Made by a program: the position numbers and the translations under genes. The notes beneath the pieces were generated by a model, which did no database searches, had not been told where the DNA came from, and worked only from the letters and a program-made list of their open reading frames with translations. Positions 8,584 through 16,989 of a stretch of DNA of 64,000 bases are shown in pieces; within the stretch, counting starts at the first letter, position 1; each line of letters starts with the position of its first letter. Source of the DNA: Streptomyces formicae (GTDB lineage: Bacteria > Actinomycetota > Actinomycetes > Streptomycetales > Streptomycetaceae); contig NZ_CP071872.1 in assembly GCF_022647665.1 (NCBI RefSeq), positions 8,113,292 through 8,177,291 of the forward strand, in the 5' to 3' direction.

Positions 8584-9696
8584 ATGACTCAGGGGGCCGG
8601 TCTGGGACCCGTGGTGCGTACGGCGACGTTGCGTGACTTCCGCGTGCCTCCGTACGCGCAGGTCCCCGTGCAGTCGCATGCCTCGTCCTACGAGCACGTC
8701 CTCGACCACCCGGAGAACCTCGACCACCCGGGGAACGCCGTCCCGGACGACGAGCTGCCCGAGGGGTACACCCCGACCGAGCGCGACCTGCCGGTGGTCA
8801 ACCGCCGCGGTGACACCGTCCAGGTGACCGTCGAGCCGGTGGAGACGGGGGCCCCCGCGCCGGACGCCCTCGGCCCGCTCTACGTCGTCGGCGATGTCCA
8901 CGGCTACCTCGACGAGCTCGTCACCGCGCTCCGCGAACAGGGCCTGATCGACGACGACGGCCACTGGTCGGCGGGCAACACCCGGCTGTGGTTCCTCGGC
9001 GACTTCACCGACCGCGGCCCGGACGGCATCGGCGTCATCGACCTCGTCATGCGGCTCTCCGCCGAGGCCGCGGCCGCCGGCGGCTACTGCAAGGCCCTGA
9101 TGGGCAACCACGAACTGCTGCTCATCGGCGCCAAGCGCTTCGGTGACACGCCCGTCAACTCCGGCGCCGGCACCGCCACCTTCCAGGCCGCCTGGCTGCT
9201 CAACGGCGGCCAGAAGAACGACATGGACCGCCTCCAGGACGTCCATCTCCAGTGGATGGCCCGGCTGGACGCGGTGGTCGAGGAGGACGGGCATCTGCTG
9301 ATGCACTCCGACACGACCGCCTACCTCGAGTACGGCACGACGATCGCGGACGTCAACGACAAGGTCCACGAGATCCTCAACCGGAACGACGCCGACGAGT
9401 GCTGGGACCTCTTCCGCAAGTTCACCAAGCGCTTCGCCTTCCGTGACGAGGAAGGTCCGCAGGCCGTGCGCGAACTGCTCGCGGCGTACGGCGGCGGGCG
9501 CATCGTCCATGGCCACAGCCCGATTCCGTATCTCCTGGGCCAGGTCGGCACCGAGGACGCGGCGGACGGCCAGGGCGGCTCCAGTGCCGCCGTCGATGGC
9601 CCGCACGTGTACGCGGACGGGCTCGCCATCGCGATGGACGGCGGAGTGACCATGGCCGGAAAGCTACTCGTGTGCCGGCTGCCACTGCATGGCTGA
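8584..9696 (+). CDS. metallophosphoesterase (PPP-type calcineurin-like)
   Basis: 370 residues from ATG 8584, preceded by GTGGAGGGG. The calcineurin-like metallophosphatase motifs appear in order: YVVGDVHGYLDEL (near residue 101), LWFLGDFTDRGPDG, LMGNHELLLIG, and C-terminal IVHGHSPIPYLLG with the metal-binding His-Gly-His. These residues hold a two-metal centre that hydrolyses phosphomonoesters or diesters; the true substrate (protein Ser/Thr phosphate or nucleotide) cannot be told. About 95 N-terminal residues before the catalytic core are hydrophilic and look poorly ordered. No signal peptide is visible, so it is likely cytoplasmic. It is a single gene with no evident operon partner. Confidence 0.9.
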   Translation: MTQGAGLGPVVRTATLRDFRVPPYAQVPVQSHASSYEHVLDHPENLDHPGNAVPDDELPEGYTPTERDLPVVNRRGDTVQVTVEPVETGAPAPDALGPLYVVGDVHGYLDELVTALREQGLIDDDGHWSAGNTRLWFLGDFTDRGPDGIGVIDLVMRLSAEAAAAGGYCKALMGNHELLLIGAKRFGDTPVNSGAGTATFQAAWLLNGGQKNDMDRLQDVHLQWMARLDAVVEEDGHLLMHSDTTAYLEYGTTIADVNDKVHEILNRNDADECWDLFRKFTKRFAFRDEEGPQAVRELLAAYGGGRIVHGHSPIPYLLGQVGTEDAADGQGGSSAAVDGPHVYADGLAIAMDGGVTMAGKLLVCRLPLHG

Positions 9697-9843
9697 GCCA
9701 ATCCGGGGCAGGCGATTTCCGGAAACCCCCTGTCACCCCGTGCATTAACCGCTCTACCATCGGCTTATCCGTAGCAGGCTCTCCTCCGTTTCTGCCCAAC
9801 CGCCCACACACGCGGGCAATCCGGCCCTACGGAGCATCGGGGG

Positions 9844-10671
9844 ATGCACATGAACAGCGCTCCGCACCTGCTGACCGAGGACCGCGCCGACTACGAGCGC
9901 ATCCTCGACGACGCGCTGCGCAACGCGCACGACCGTCCGGATCTCGCCGCCGTCGGGAAGCGGCTCAACGCCGAGCAACTGCGCACCATGGCGCTCAACG
10001 CCACCGCGCTGATAACCAGCGCCGCGGCAGCGGAGTACGAGCACTTCGTGAAGGTCCGCGAGGAGCTGCGCTCGCCCTCCGCCTCGTCCGTACGGAGCTC
10101 GGTGCTGGGCACGACGGCCGGTGGCACGGGCGACTCGGCCGGGGCCGGCTTCGGCGCCGTGCTCACCGTCCTGGCACCGGTGCTGGCGGGCACCGCAGCG
10201 GTGATCTTTCTGCTCGTGGGCTACACCCTGAAGGCTTTCAGCCCTGAACCCTCCTTCGCGGAGACCCTGCTGACGGCCGGCTGGTTCTTCGGGGCGCTGA
10301 CGGCGGCGGGTCTCCTGGCCGCCGCGATCGGTCTGCTGATCACCGCCCTGCGCAACGGCGCGACGCAGCTGCCCGCGGAAGAACCGGGCGGCGAACTGCC
10401 CGACGAAGTGGCCCGCGCCCGGGAGGCATGGCGCCACGCGCTGCTGGAGCGCGGTGTCATCCCGTTCCTGCGCGCCGCCCTCGCCGACCCCAGCGCCGAC
10501 CCGGCCTCCCCCGGCCCGCCCCGCCGGGTGAACCGGATCCCCAAGGTCGGCTACAGCGGTCCCGACTTCTCCAGCCCCAGCGAGGGGTCGTCGACCACCT
10601 CCCGCCCGACGTTCACCAGCCCGGACTTCACCAGCCCGGACTTCGGTCCTCCGGAGCACCAGCCCGAGTAG
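9844..10671 (+). CDS. conserved hypothetical membrane protein with SPDF tail repeats
   Basis: 275 residues. The start is ATG 9844, or ATG 9850 two codons later; GGGGG lies just upstream. The N-terminal 95 residues are soluble and helical, followed by two hydrophobic segments (about residues 100-128 and 142-172) that should span the membrane. The C-terminal part has an amphipathic stretch ending in IPFLRAALADP and then a tail with repeated FTSPDF units (SGPDFSS, FTSPDFTSPDF), rich in Ser, Pro and Thr. I do not recognise a catalytic domain. It converges on thiC across a terminator. Function is unknown; the architecture suggests a membrane-anchored protein with an exposed low-complexity tail. 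Confidence 0.75.
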   Translation: MHMNSAPHLLTEDRADYERILDDALRNAHDRPDLAAVGKRLNAEQLRTMALNATALITSAAAAEYEHFVKVREELRSPSASSVRSSVLGTTAGGTGDSAGAGFGAVLTVLAPVLAGTAAVIFLLVGYTLKAFSPEPSFAETLLTAGWFFGALTAAGLLAAAIGLLITALRNGATQLPAEEPGGELPDEVARAREAWRHALLERGVIPFLRAALADPSADPASPGPPRRVNRIPKVGYSGPDFSSPSEGSSTTSRPTFTSPDFTSPDFGPPEHQPE

Positions 10672-10695
10672 TCCTGAAGAAGCAGACGGCGCCGG

Positions 10696-10730
10696 GAGCG
10701 GTGGAGACCCGGACGGGGCCTCCACCGCTC
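10696..10730. terminator. bidirectional terminator between convergent genes
   Basis: Inverted repeat with 11-bp arms, GAGCGGTGGAG at 10696-10706 and CTCCACCGCTC at 10720-10730, 13-base loop. It lies between the convergent membrane-protein gene and thiC. There is no U-tract, as is common in Streptomyces. Confidence 0.75.
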
Positions 10731-10747
10731 ACACGGACCACGGTGGG

Positions 10748-12526
10748 TCAGTCCGCGATCGGCAGGTACACCCGGCTGCCGGCCGCCGCGAACTCGGCGG
10801 ACTTCTCCGCCATGCCCGCCTCGATCTCGTCGGCCTTCAGCTCGCCGCCGTGCTCGCGCCTGATGTCCTGCGAGATCTTCATCGAGCAGAACTTCGGCCC
10901 GCACATCGAACAGAAATGCGCGGTCTTGGCCGGCTCCGCCGGCAGTGTCTCGTCGTGGAACTCCCGTGCCGTGTCCGGGTCGAGGGCCAGATTGAACTGG
11001 TCCTCCCAGCGGAACTCGAAGCGCGCGTCGGAGAGGGCGTCGTCCCACTCCTGCGCGCCCGGGTGCCCCTTGGCGAGATCGGCGGCATGAGCCGCGATCT
11101 TGTAGGTGATGACGCCGGTCTTGACGTCGTCCCGGTTCGGCAGGCCCAGGTGCTCCTTGGGCGTGACGTAGCAGAGCATCGCCGTGCCCCACCAGGCGAT
11201 CATGGCGGCACCGATGCCGCTGGTGATGTGGTCGTACGCAGGGGCCACATCAGTCGTCAGGGGCCCCAGAGTGTAGAAGGGCGCCTCTTCGCAGATCTCC
11301 TGCTGAAGGTCGATGTTCTCCTTGATCTTGTGCATCGGGACGTGTCCCGGGCCCTCGATCATCGTCTGTACGTGGTGACGCTTGGCGATCGTGTTGAGTT
11401 CCCCGAGGGTCTTCAACTCGGCGAACTGCGCCTCGTCGTTGGCGTCCGCGATCGAGCCGGGCCGCAGGCCGTCGCCGAGCGAGTACGTGACGTCGTACGC
11501 GGCGAGGATCTCGCAGAGCTCCTCGAAGTTCTCGTACAGGAACGACTCCTTGTGGTGCGCGAGGCACCAGGCCGCCATGATCGAGCCGCCGCGCGAGACG
11601 ATGCCGGTCTTGCGGCGGGCGGTCAGGGGCACGTACCGCAGCAGCACGCCCGCGTGGACCGTCATGTAGTCGACGCCCTGCTCCGCCTGCTCGATGACGG
11701 TGTCCTTGTAGATCTCCCAGCTCAGCTCCTCGGCGCGGCCGTCGACCTTCTCCAGCGCCTGGTAGAGCGGGACGGTGCCGATCGGCACGGGGGAGTTGCG
11801 CAGCACCCACTCGCGGGTGGTGTGGATGTTGCGGCCGGTGGAGAGGTCCATGACCGTATCCGCGCCCCAGCGGGTCGCCCAGGTCATCTTCTCCACCTCC
11901 TCCTCGATGGAGGAGGTCACGGCGGAGTTGCCGATGTTGGCGTTGACCTTCACCAGGAACCGCTTGCCGATGATCATCGGCTCGGTCTCCGGGTGGTTGA
12001 CGTTCGCCGGAAGGACCGCGCGCCCGGCGGCGATCTCCTCGCGTACGACCTCGGGCGACACGTTCTCCCGGATCGCCACGTACTCCATCTCCGGCGTGAC
12101 CTCGCCACGGCGGGCGTACGCAAGCTGCGTCACGGCCTGTCCACCGCGGCCCCGGCGCGGCTGGCGCGGGCGGCCGGGGAAGACCGCGTCGAGGTTGCGC
12201 AGCCCGCCGCGCGGCGAGGTGTGCTTGATCCCGTCGTCCTCGGGACGGACGGGCCGGCCGGCGTACTCCTCGGTGTCGCCGCGGCCGATGATCCAGTTCT
12301 CCCGCAGCGCCGAGAGCCCGCGGCGGACGTCGGTCTCGACGTTCGGATCGGTGTAGGGCCCAGACGTGTCGTACAGGGTCACGTCCTTGCCGTTGGTGAG
12401 GTGCACTTGGCGGACGGGCACCCGGATGTCGGGGCGCGAGCCCTCGACGTATCCCTTGTGCCAGCCGATGGACTTCCCGGCCTCGGACGAACTGGAGGCA
12501 GGCGTGCGCGTGTCCGATGTGGTCAT
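10748..12526 (-). CDS. thiC: phosphomethylpyrimidine synthase
   Basis: 592-residue radical SAM enzyme that turns 5-aminoimidazole ribotide into hydroxymethylpyrimidine phosphate for thiamine synthesis. The C-terminal iron-sulfur motif is CSMCGPKFC (CX2CX4C), as expected for ThiC. Other landmarks are GDGLRPGSIADA, EGPGHVPMHKI and TTDVAPAYDHITSGIGAAM. Full length for the family, with the bacterial N-terminal domain present. The ATG at 12526 follows a TPP riboswitch whose 3' conserved block ends within about ten bases of the start, so control is probably by occlusion of translation initiation when thiamine pyrophosphate is abundant. It is a single-gene unit in this window. Confidence 0.98.
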   Translation of the reverse strand: MTTSDTRTPASSSSEAGKSIGWHKGYVEGSRPDIRVPVRQVHLTNGKDVTLYDTSGPYTDPNVETDVRRGLSALRENWIIGRGDTEEYAGRPVRPEDDGIKHTSPRGGLRNLDAVFPGRPRQPRRGRGGQAVTQLAYARRGEVTPEMEYVAIRENVSPEVVREEIAAGRAVLPANVNHPETEPMIIGKRFLVKVNANIGNSAVTSSIEEEVEKMTWATRWGADTVMDLSTGRNIHTTREWVLRNSPVPIGTVPLYQALEKVDGRAEELSWEIYKDTVIEQAEQGVDYMTVHAGVLLRYVPLTARRKTGIVSRGGSIMAAWCLAHHKESFLYENFEELCEILAAYDVTYSLGDGLRPGSIADANDEAQFAELKTLGELNTIAKRHHVQTMIEGPGHVPMHKIKENIDLQQEICEEAPFYTLGPLTTDVAPAYDHITSGIGAAMIAWWGTAMLCYVTPKEHLGLPNRDDVKTGVITYKIAAHAADLAKGHPGAQEWDDALSDARFEFRWEDQFNLALDPDTAREFHDETLPAEPAKTAHFCSMCGPKFCSMKISQDIRREHGGELKADEIEAGMAEKSAEFAAAGSRVYLPIAD

Positions 12527-12532
12527 GAGACC

Positions 12533-12641
12533 TACTCCCTACGCCGGCATTACCCGGTAACAGGTTCGGCGGTCGGCGCAGCTTCCCGTACGGATGTACG
12601 AAGGTCAGCGCCCTCTCAGCCCGGTGCTCCGAGCTCCCGCG
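12533..12641 (-). promoter_or_regulatory. TPP riboswitch (THI element) upstream of thiC
   Basis: Read on the minus strand, this leader contains GGGCTGAGAGGG (pyrimidine-sensor CUGAGA block), then GAACCTGTTACCGGGTAATGCC, split here as GAACCTG and CCGGGTAATGCCGGCG, and finally GTAGGGAG. These are the conserved THI-box elements that bind thiamine pyrophosphate. The last block is close to the ribosome-binding region of thiC. Confidence 0.93.
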
Positions 12642-12721
12642 TGTGCAAAGGTCCCACCACGCTAGCGCCATATCGGGCGTGCTGAACAGTGGGCCTCTTC
12701 CGTTCTTGCGATGATCGGTCG

Positions 12722-14110
12722 GTGACTTCCTCGCAGCAGACCCCCGAACCGGACGGCCGCAGGCCCGGCAACACGGACGGCCGGGCGGACGACCGGGCCG
12801 CCGACCGCTCCGGCATCCACGACCACGGCCATGCGCACGGTCATGGCCCGGCCGCGCCCGTCTCCCGCCACCTCCAGCGGGTCATCGCCGCGGTGCTGAT
12901 TCCTTTCGCCACCGCCGTGGCGGTGGGGCTCGTCGTCCTCTGGCCGGGCGGCGCGCCGGGCCACGAGCGCACGGGCGTCGGCTTCGACCGGCAGACCGAG
13001 TCGGCGAAGGTGGTGAGGGTCGAGCAGGTCCCCTGCGAGGACGTGAACGCCGGGCAGGTGCCGCCGACCGGTGACACCTCGACGCCCGAGGGCCGCGAAG
13101 CGGTCAATTCCCAGCAGGGCACGTGCGGGAAGGCGACCGTCGAGGTCACGAGCGGCAAGGACACGGGCCGTACGTTCACCGAGATCGTGCAGCCGGACTC
13201 GACGCGCCAACTGCACGAGGGCCAGGGCGTCGTGGTGGCGTACGCGCCCGACGCACCGCGCGATCTGCAGTACTCGGTCGCCGACGTGGACCGGCAGTTC
13301 CCGATGACCCTGCTCGCCGGGATCTTCGCGATCGTGGTCGTCGCGGTGGGGCGGATGCGCGGGGTCATGGCGCTGATCGCGCTGGTCATCAGCTTCGCCG
13401 TGCTGACGCTGTTCATCCTGCCGGCGATCCTTCAGGGCTCGAATCCGCTGGTCGTCGCCGTGGTCGGGGCGAGCGCGATCATGCTGATCGCCCTCTACAT
13501 GTGCCACGGCCTGTCCGCCCGGACGTCGGTCGCGGTGATCGGCACACTGATCTCACTGCTGCTGATCGGGCTGCTCGGCTCGCTCTTCATCGGCTGGGCG
13601 GCACTGAGCGGGAACACGGACGACAACACCGGTCTGATCCACGGCCTCTATCCGGGAATCGACATGTCCGGTCTGCTGCTGGCGGGCGTGATCATCGGTT
13701 CGCTCGGTGTGCTCGACGATGTGACGGTGACCCAGACCTCCGCGGTCTGGGAGCTGCACCAGGCGGACTCGACGCTGGGGCCGCGCGGGCTCTACCGGGC
13801 CGCTATCCGGATCGGCCGCGACCACATCGCCTCGGTCGTCAACACGCTCATCCTCGCCTACGCCGGCGCGTCGTTGCCGCTGCTGCTGCTCTTCTCGATC
13901 GCGGAGTCCGGTGTGGGTACGGTCGCCAACAGCGAGCTGGTGGCGGAGGAGATCGTACGGACGCTGGTCGGCTCGATCGGCCTGGTCGCGTCCGTACCCG
14001 TGACCACCGCGCTCGCGGCTCTGGTCGTCTCCGCCGACCGCCCGGCGCGCTCCGCAGGCGGCGCGGCAGCGGCGGTACGGGGCGGAAGGGGCCGACGCCG
14101 CAAGCGCTGA
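12722..14110 (+). CDS. YibE/F-like multi-pass membrane protein with His-rich N-terminus
   Basis: 462 residues from GTG 12722; an in-frame ATG at 12689 is possible but adds no recognisable sequence. One hydrophobic segment lies near residues 52-75, then an extracytoplasmic domain, then a cluster of seven or so membrane helices from about residue 190 to 450 (for example TLLAGIFAIVVVAVGRMRGV and SGLLLAGVIIGSLGVLDDVT). This matches the YibE/F family (PF07907), whose role is not well established. The N-terminus has five histidines alternating with Asp, Gly or Ala (HDHGHAHGH, residues 33-41), which could bind metal; that is inference. It converges with ssgA with only two bases between stops. Confidence 0.85.
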   Translation: MTSSQQTPEPDGRRPGNTDGRADDRAADRSGIHDHGHAHGHGPAAPVSRHLQRVIAAVLIPFATAVAVGLVVLWPGGAPGHERTGVGFDRQTESAKVVRVEQVPCEDVNAGQVPPTGDTSTPEGREAVNSQQGTCGKATVEVTSGKDTGRTFTEIVQPDSTRQLHEGQGVVVAYAPDAPRDLQYSVADVDRQFPMTLLAGIFAIVVVAVGRMRGVMALIALVISFAVLTLFILPAILQGSNPLVVAVVGASAIMLIALYMCHGLSARTSVAVIGTLISLLLIGLLGSLFIGWAALSGNTDDNTGLIHGLYPGIDMSGLLLAGVIIGSLGVLDDVTVTQTSAVWELHQADSTLGPRGLYRAAIRIGRDHIASVVNTLILAYAGASLPLLLLFSIAESGVGTVANSELVAEEIVRTLVGSIGLVASVPVTTALAALVVSADRPARSAGGAAAAVRGGRGRRRKR

Positions 14111-14112
14111 CC

Positions 14113-14544
14113 TCAGCCGGCGTTCTCCGCGAGGATGCGCCCGAGCGCCTCCTCCAGGTGGTCCTCGAAGTCGCCCAGCGTGCGCTCCTGCCCCAGCGGA
14201 ACGAGTTTGTCGGTCCGGTCGAGGAAGGCCACCAGGGGTGCAGCGCCCGCCCGGAACAGTGCCCGGTCGGCCCCCACCTGGAGCCGGATGGAAACGTCGG
14301 ACAGCCCCGCGGGCTCGGTCGGCGCGATGTGCACATCACCGTCCCCGCTGGGCGCGTTGATGCCGTCGAGCAGCAACTCGCGGCCGAAGGCCCAGGTCAC
14401 GGGCGCGTCGCCGGGCAGGTGGAAGGTCATACGGACCGCGTATGGATCCCCCGTCTCATAACGGAGTTCCACCGGGATCCGGAACGAGAGCTCCTCGGAG
14501 ACCAGGAAGCTCATCAGGACCTCGGCCTGAACCGACTCGCGCAT
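14113..14544 (-). CDS. ssgA: SsgA-like sporulation/cell-division activator
   Basis: 143-residue SsgA-family (SALP) protein unique to sporulating actinomycetes. Starting at ATG 14544 (MRESVQAEV), it aligns end to end, from memory, with SsgB-type proteins; the preceding codon is also ATG. Signature stretches are RIPVELRYETGDPYAVRMTF, VTWAFGRELLLDGI, GDGDVHI and FLDRTDKLVPLGQE. SsgA helps bring SsgB and thereby FtsZ to sites of sporulation septation and affects hyphal branching. The IclR-type regulator encoded immediately upstream on the same strand is the expected SsgR, which activates ssgA in S. coelicolor. No tryptic or membrane motif is present; it acts in the cytoplasm. Confidence 0.92.
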   Translation of the reverse strand: MRESVQAEVLMSFLVSEELSFRIPVELRYETGDPYAVRMTFHLPGDAPVTWAFGRELLLDGINAPSGDGDVHIAPTEPAGLSDVSIRLQVGADRALFRAGAAPLVAFLDRTDKLVPLGQERTLGDFEDHLEEALGRILAENAG

Positions 14545-14653
14545 CATGTACCCCGCATACCCCGCAGTTGATGAAAACGGCCAAGAATGATCCCCCTTGG
14601 CGCTCTGCACGCCATCGTGCTGCAGTCACCAGGAGATCACAAGGAGTGATTTT

Positions 14654-15559
14654 TCAGATACTGATAGAGAAGGCGAACGAACTCAGCAGACTCCCGATCC
14701 CGCTGCGCAGCTGATCAACAGCGGGCAGCAGCCGCTCTTGCTGATGGAGAGGGAGGGAAATCGCTATGGCGGCGGCCGTGGAGCCGGCCGTGATCGGAAT
14801 TGCCGCACAAACCGTGCCGAGCGCATATTCCTGTCGCTCGACGACCGGTTGCATCCGGCCCGTCGAGCCGAGCCGTTCCAGCAGGGCGCGGCGGTCACGG
14901 ACCGTGTACGGCGTGATCGCCTGGACGGGGTGGCGGTCGAGGTGGTCCTGTCGCGCCCTTTCGTCGAGCTGGCTCAGCAGGCACTGGCCGATCGCGTGCG
15001 CATGGCCGGTCTCGCGGAAGTCGGCCCATTCGTCCACCGCGGGCGCGTACGGAGTGTCCGCGACGGCGACGAGTTCGATCTCGCCCTCGCGGTAGACGGC
15101 GAAGTAGACGGGCACGCCGATGGCGTCGCGCCAGTGGACCAGGGCGTCCTCGATCCTGCTGCGACGATTCTGCAGCGCCCCGCCGACGGCGAGCTTCACG
15201 GCCGCCTCGCCGAAGACGAACACGCCCTTCTCGCGCCGGAGATAGCCCTCGTGCGTCAGAGTCCGCAGCAGGTGGTAGGCGGTGGGAAGCGGGAGGCCCG
15301 CCTCGCGCGCGAGCTGCTTGGCGGGGGCGCCGGCCGCGTGGGAGCCCACGGCCTCCAGCAGTCTCAACGCCCGTTGCACGGACCCGATCAGGGTGGGTGC
15401 GGCGGTCGTGAGAGGAGCCCTGGCCGAAGCAGGAGCCGAAGCCGGAGCAGGCGCTGGAGCCGGACCAGGGGCTGAAGCCGTGACTGGAACAGGAACCGGC
15501 GCTGGAGCAGGAACCGGCGCTGGAGCGGCGGCTGGAGCAGGAGCCGTAGCTGTGGCCAA
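14654..15559 (-). CDS. ssgR: IclR-family regulator SsgR with Ala/Pro-rich N-terminal extension
   Basis: 301 residues in the open frame. The IclR winged helix runs from about residue 57 (LIGSVQRALRLLEAVGSHAA...AKQLAREAGLPLPTAYHLLRTL), followed by the IclR effector-binding domain to the C-terminus. Position directly upstream of ssgA identifies it as SsgR. The first 50 or so residues are almost pure Ala, Pro and Val, built from repeats of GCTCC, GTTCC and related codons; S. coelicolor SsgR (about 241 residues, from memory) lacks this. The apparent start is TTG 15559 with GGGGGTG just upstream; no ATG or GTG occurs in frame between there and the DNA-binding domain, so the repeat-encoded part must be translated if this frame is used. 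Confidence 0.85.
   Translation of the reverse strand: MATATAPAPAAAPAPVPAPAPVPVPVTASAPGPAPAPAPASAPASARAPLTTAAPTLIGSVQRALRLLEAVGSHAAGAPAKQLAREAGLPLPTAYHLLRTLTHEGYLRREKGVFVFGEAAVKLAVGGALQNRRSRIEDALVHWRDAIGVPVYFAVYREGEIELVAVADTPYAPAVDEWADFRETGHAHAIGQCLLSQLDERARQDHLDRHPVQAITPYTVRDRRALLERLGSTGRMQPVVERQEYALGTVCAAIPITAGSTAAAIAISLPLHQQERLLPAVDQLRSGIGSLLSSFAFSISI
15491..15526. repeat. 18-bp tandem repeat inside ssgR 5' end
   Basis: Two exact copies of an 18-base unit, AGGAACCGGCGCTGGAGC, lie at 15491-15508 and 15509-15526. They are part of a longer degenerate array of GGAGC and GGAACC motifs from about 15426 to 15548 that encodes the Ala/Pro/Val head of SsgR. Confidence 0.85.
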
Positions 15560-15828
15560 AGGTCACCCCCGGGCGTGGTGACGGGCGGCGCGCCCGCCCG
15601 CGGGGGCCGCCCCCGCGCACCCACCGCGCTCCTTGAGGGCGGTCCCGGGACGATCTTTGAATTCACACCCAGAGATAACCCAGGAAGTCGTACAAACCGC
15701 TGTTCACTGCGATCGTCGACCCGTGATTCCCAGGGGACGGCAGGCCTTCGCCACTCTAATGGCAGCCTCCGTTCGTGCACCCCGTTTCGGCGTCACCGTT
15801 CCCCCGAGCGGGCTAACGTGCGTACGCG

Positions 15829-16050
15829 CTACCAATCCCGGTCCGACGACGAGGATGAGCCGGTGAACTTCCGTACGAGATAGACGAGTCCGCCCACGAG
15901 CGCGACGAACACCAGCACCTTGAAGAGAAGCCCGATCACGAATCCGATCACGCTGGCGATAAGCCCGCCGAAAACGACGATGGCGATCAAGGGAATCGCG
16001 ACCCACTTCACCCACCAGGGCATCCCCGCCAATATCTCCTGCACCGCCAT
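15829..16050 (-). CDS. small two-helix membrane protein (DUF5326 type)
   Basis: 73 residues, MAVQEILAGMPWWVKWVAIP at the start, then two closely spaced hydrophobic helices (about residues 15-35 and 37-58) and a short basic and serine-rich tail (VRKFTGSSSSSDRDW). Small proteins of this kind are conserved in Streptomyces beside ssgR; I recall the name DUF5326. No catalytic residues are visible and its role is unknown. GGTAAGGACGATGG holds the start, with AGGTAAGGACG serving as a ribosome-binding site. It lies between ssgR and the cupin gene on the same strand, but gaps of more than 150 bases suggest separate transcription. Confidence 0.8.
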   Translation of the reverse strand: MAVQEILAGMPWWVKWVAIPLIAIVVFGGLIASVIGFVIGLLFKVLVFVALVGGLVYLVRKFTGSSSSSDRDW

Positions 16051-16209
16051 CGTCCTTACCTCGCTTCTGAGAGTTGCCCGGGCCCGGGGGTCGCCCGGGA
16101 GCCACCGGGGATCTTTCCGAACCGCCTGGGAGCCGTCCTGGATCCGATGCTAGGGGCGGGTGGGCGCCGGCGGGGCCTCCGCAGCCCTTGAACCTCCCTG
16201 ACCCGCCCC

Positions 16210-16551
16210 CTAGGGAAACCCCGGTGCGCGCGGGTCAGCCCTCGGGGGAGAGAAGACGACCATGACCCGAAGGTCCTCGGTGACGTGGTGGAACTTGTGG
16301 GCGACCCCGGCCGGGACGTAGACGACACTGCCGCGACCGACCTGCGTCGTCTCCATCCCGACGGTGATCGACGCGCGGCCGCTCACCACCAGGTAGATCT
16401 CGTCCTGGCCGTGCGGCTGCTGGGTGTCGAGCTCGCCCGCATCGAGGGCGTACAGGCCTGCCGACATGTTCCGCTCGCGAAGGAACTGCAGGTACGCCCC
16501 GTCGTTGGCGGCGCGCTCCGCCTCCAGCTCGTCCAGTCGGAATGCCTTCAT
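16210..16551 (-). CDS. cupin-domain protein
   Basis: 113 residues from ATG 16551, which follows GGACGGACG; the frame to 16602 gives an Arg/Gly-rich extension without support. It is a single beta-barrel cupin with a degenerate metal-binding motif: QQPHGQDEIYLVVSGRASI supplies one His and one Glu, and GSVVYVPAGVAHKFHHV supplies the C-terminal His. Such proteins may be dioxygenases, isomerases or sugar-binding sensors; the substrate cannot be inferred. It is divergent from the membrane-protein gene starting 51 bases away, so the two share a promoter region. Confidence 0.85.
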   Translation of the reverse strand: MKAFRLDELEAERAANDGAYLQFLRERNMSAGLYALDAGELDTQQPHGQDEIYLVVSGRASITVGMETTQVGRGSVVYVPAGVAHKFHHVTEDLRVMVVFSPPRADPRAPGFP

Positions 16552-16602
16552 CGTCCGTCCGCCCCTGCCATTGGTCCGATCACGTCTGCCACGATCAGAC
16601 AC

Positions 16603-16983
16603 ATGAAGAATTTTCTCGTCAAGACGATCGCGAATGCCGGGGCCCTCGCCGTGGCAATCTGGCTGATCCAGGACATTACGCTCACAGGCGACAACACCGG
16701 CAAGAAGGCCCTGACGCTGGTCCTCGTCGCGCTGCTCTTCGGTCTGGTGAACTTCTTCGTGAAGCCCGTCGCGAAGCTGCTGACCCTCCCGCTGTTCGTC
16801 CTCACGCTCGGGCTGTTCACACTGGTGATCAACGCCCTGATGCTACTGCTGACCTCGTGGCTCGCCGACAAACTGGGGCTGAACTTCCATGTCGAGGGCT
16901 TCTGGACGGCGGTGCTCGGCGGCCTGATCATCTCGGTCGTGTCCTGGGCGCTGAACGTCGTGCTCCCCGACGACAAGAGCTGA
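16603..16983 (+). CDS. phage-holin-family (PF04020-like) small membrane protein
   Basis: 126 residues from ATG 16603, with four hydrophobic segments (about 8-25, 36-55, 60-88 and 100-120). The sequence NFFVKPVAKLLTLPLFVLTLGLF is the hallmark of the YvlD/PF04020 family, named phage_holin_4_2 but chromosomal and not from a phage. The name implies holin activity that has not been shown; role unknown, possibly envelope stress. There is no clear ribosome-binding site, so translation may be leaderless. It is six bases upstream of ptpA and probably transcribed with it. Confidence 0.87.
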   Translation: MKNFLVKTIANAGALAVAIWLIQDITLTGDNTGKKALTLVLVALLFGLVNFFVKPVAKLLTLPLFVLTLGLFTLVINALMLLLTSWLADKLGLNFHVEGFWTAVLGGLIISVVSWALNVVLPDDKS

Positions 16984-16989
16984 GGACGG

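Noticed and set aside
16603..16983. Prophage remnant suggested by the holin-type protein
   Set aside because: The PF04020 family is widely chromosomal; no other phage gene is nearby.
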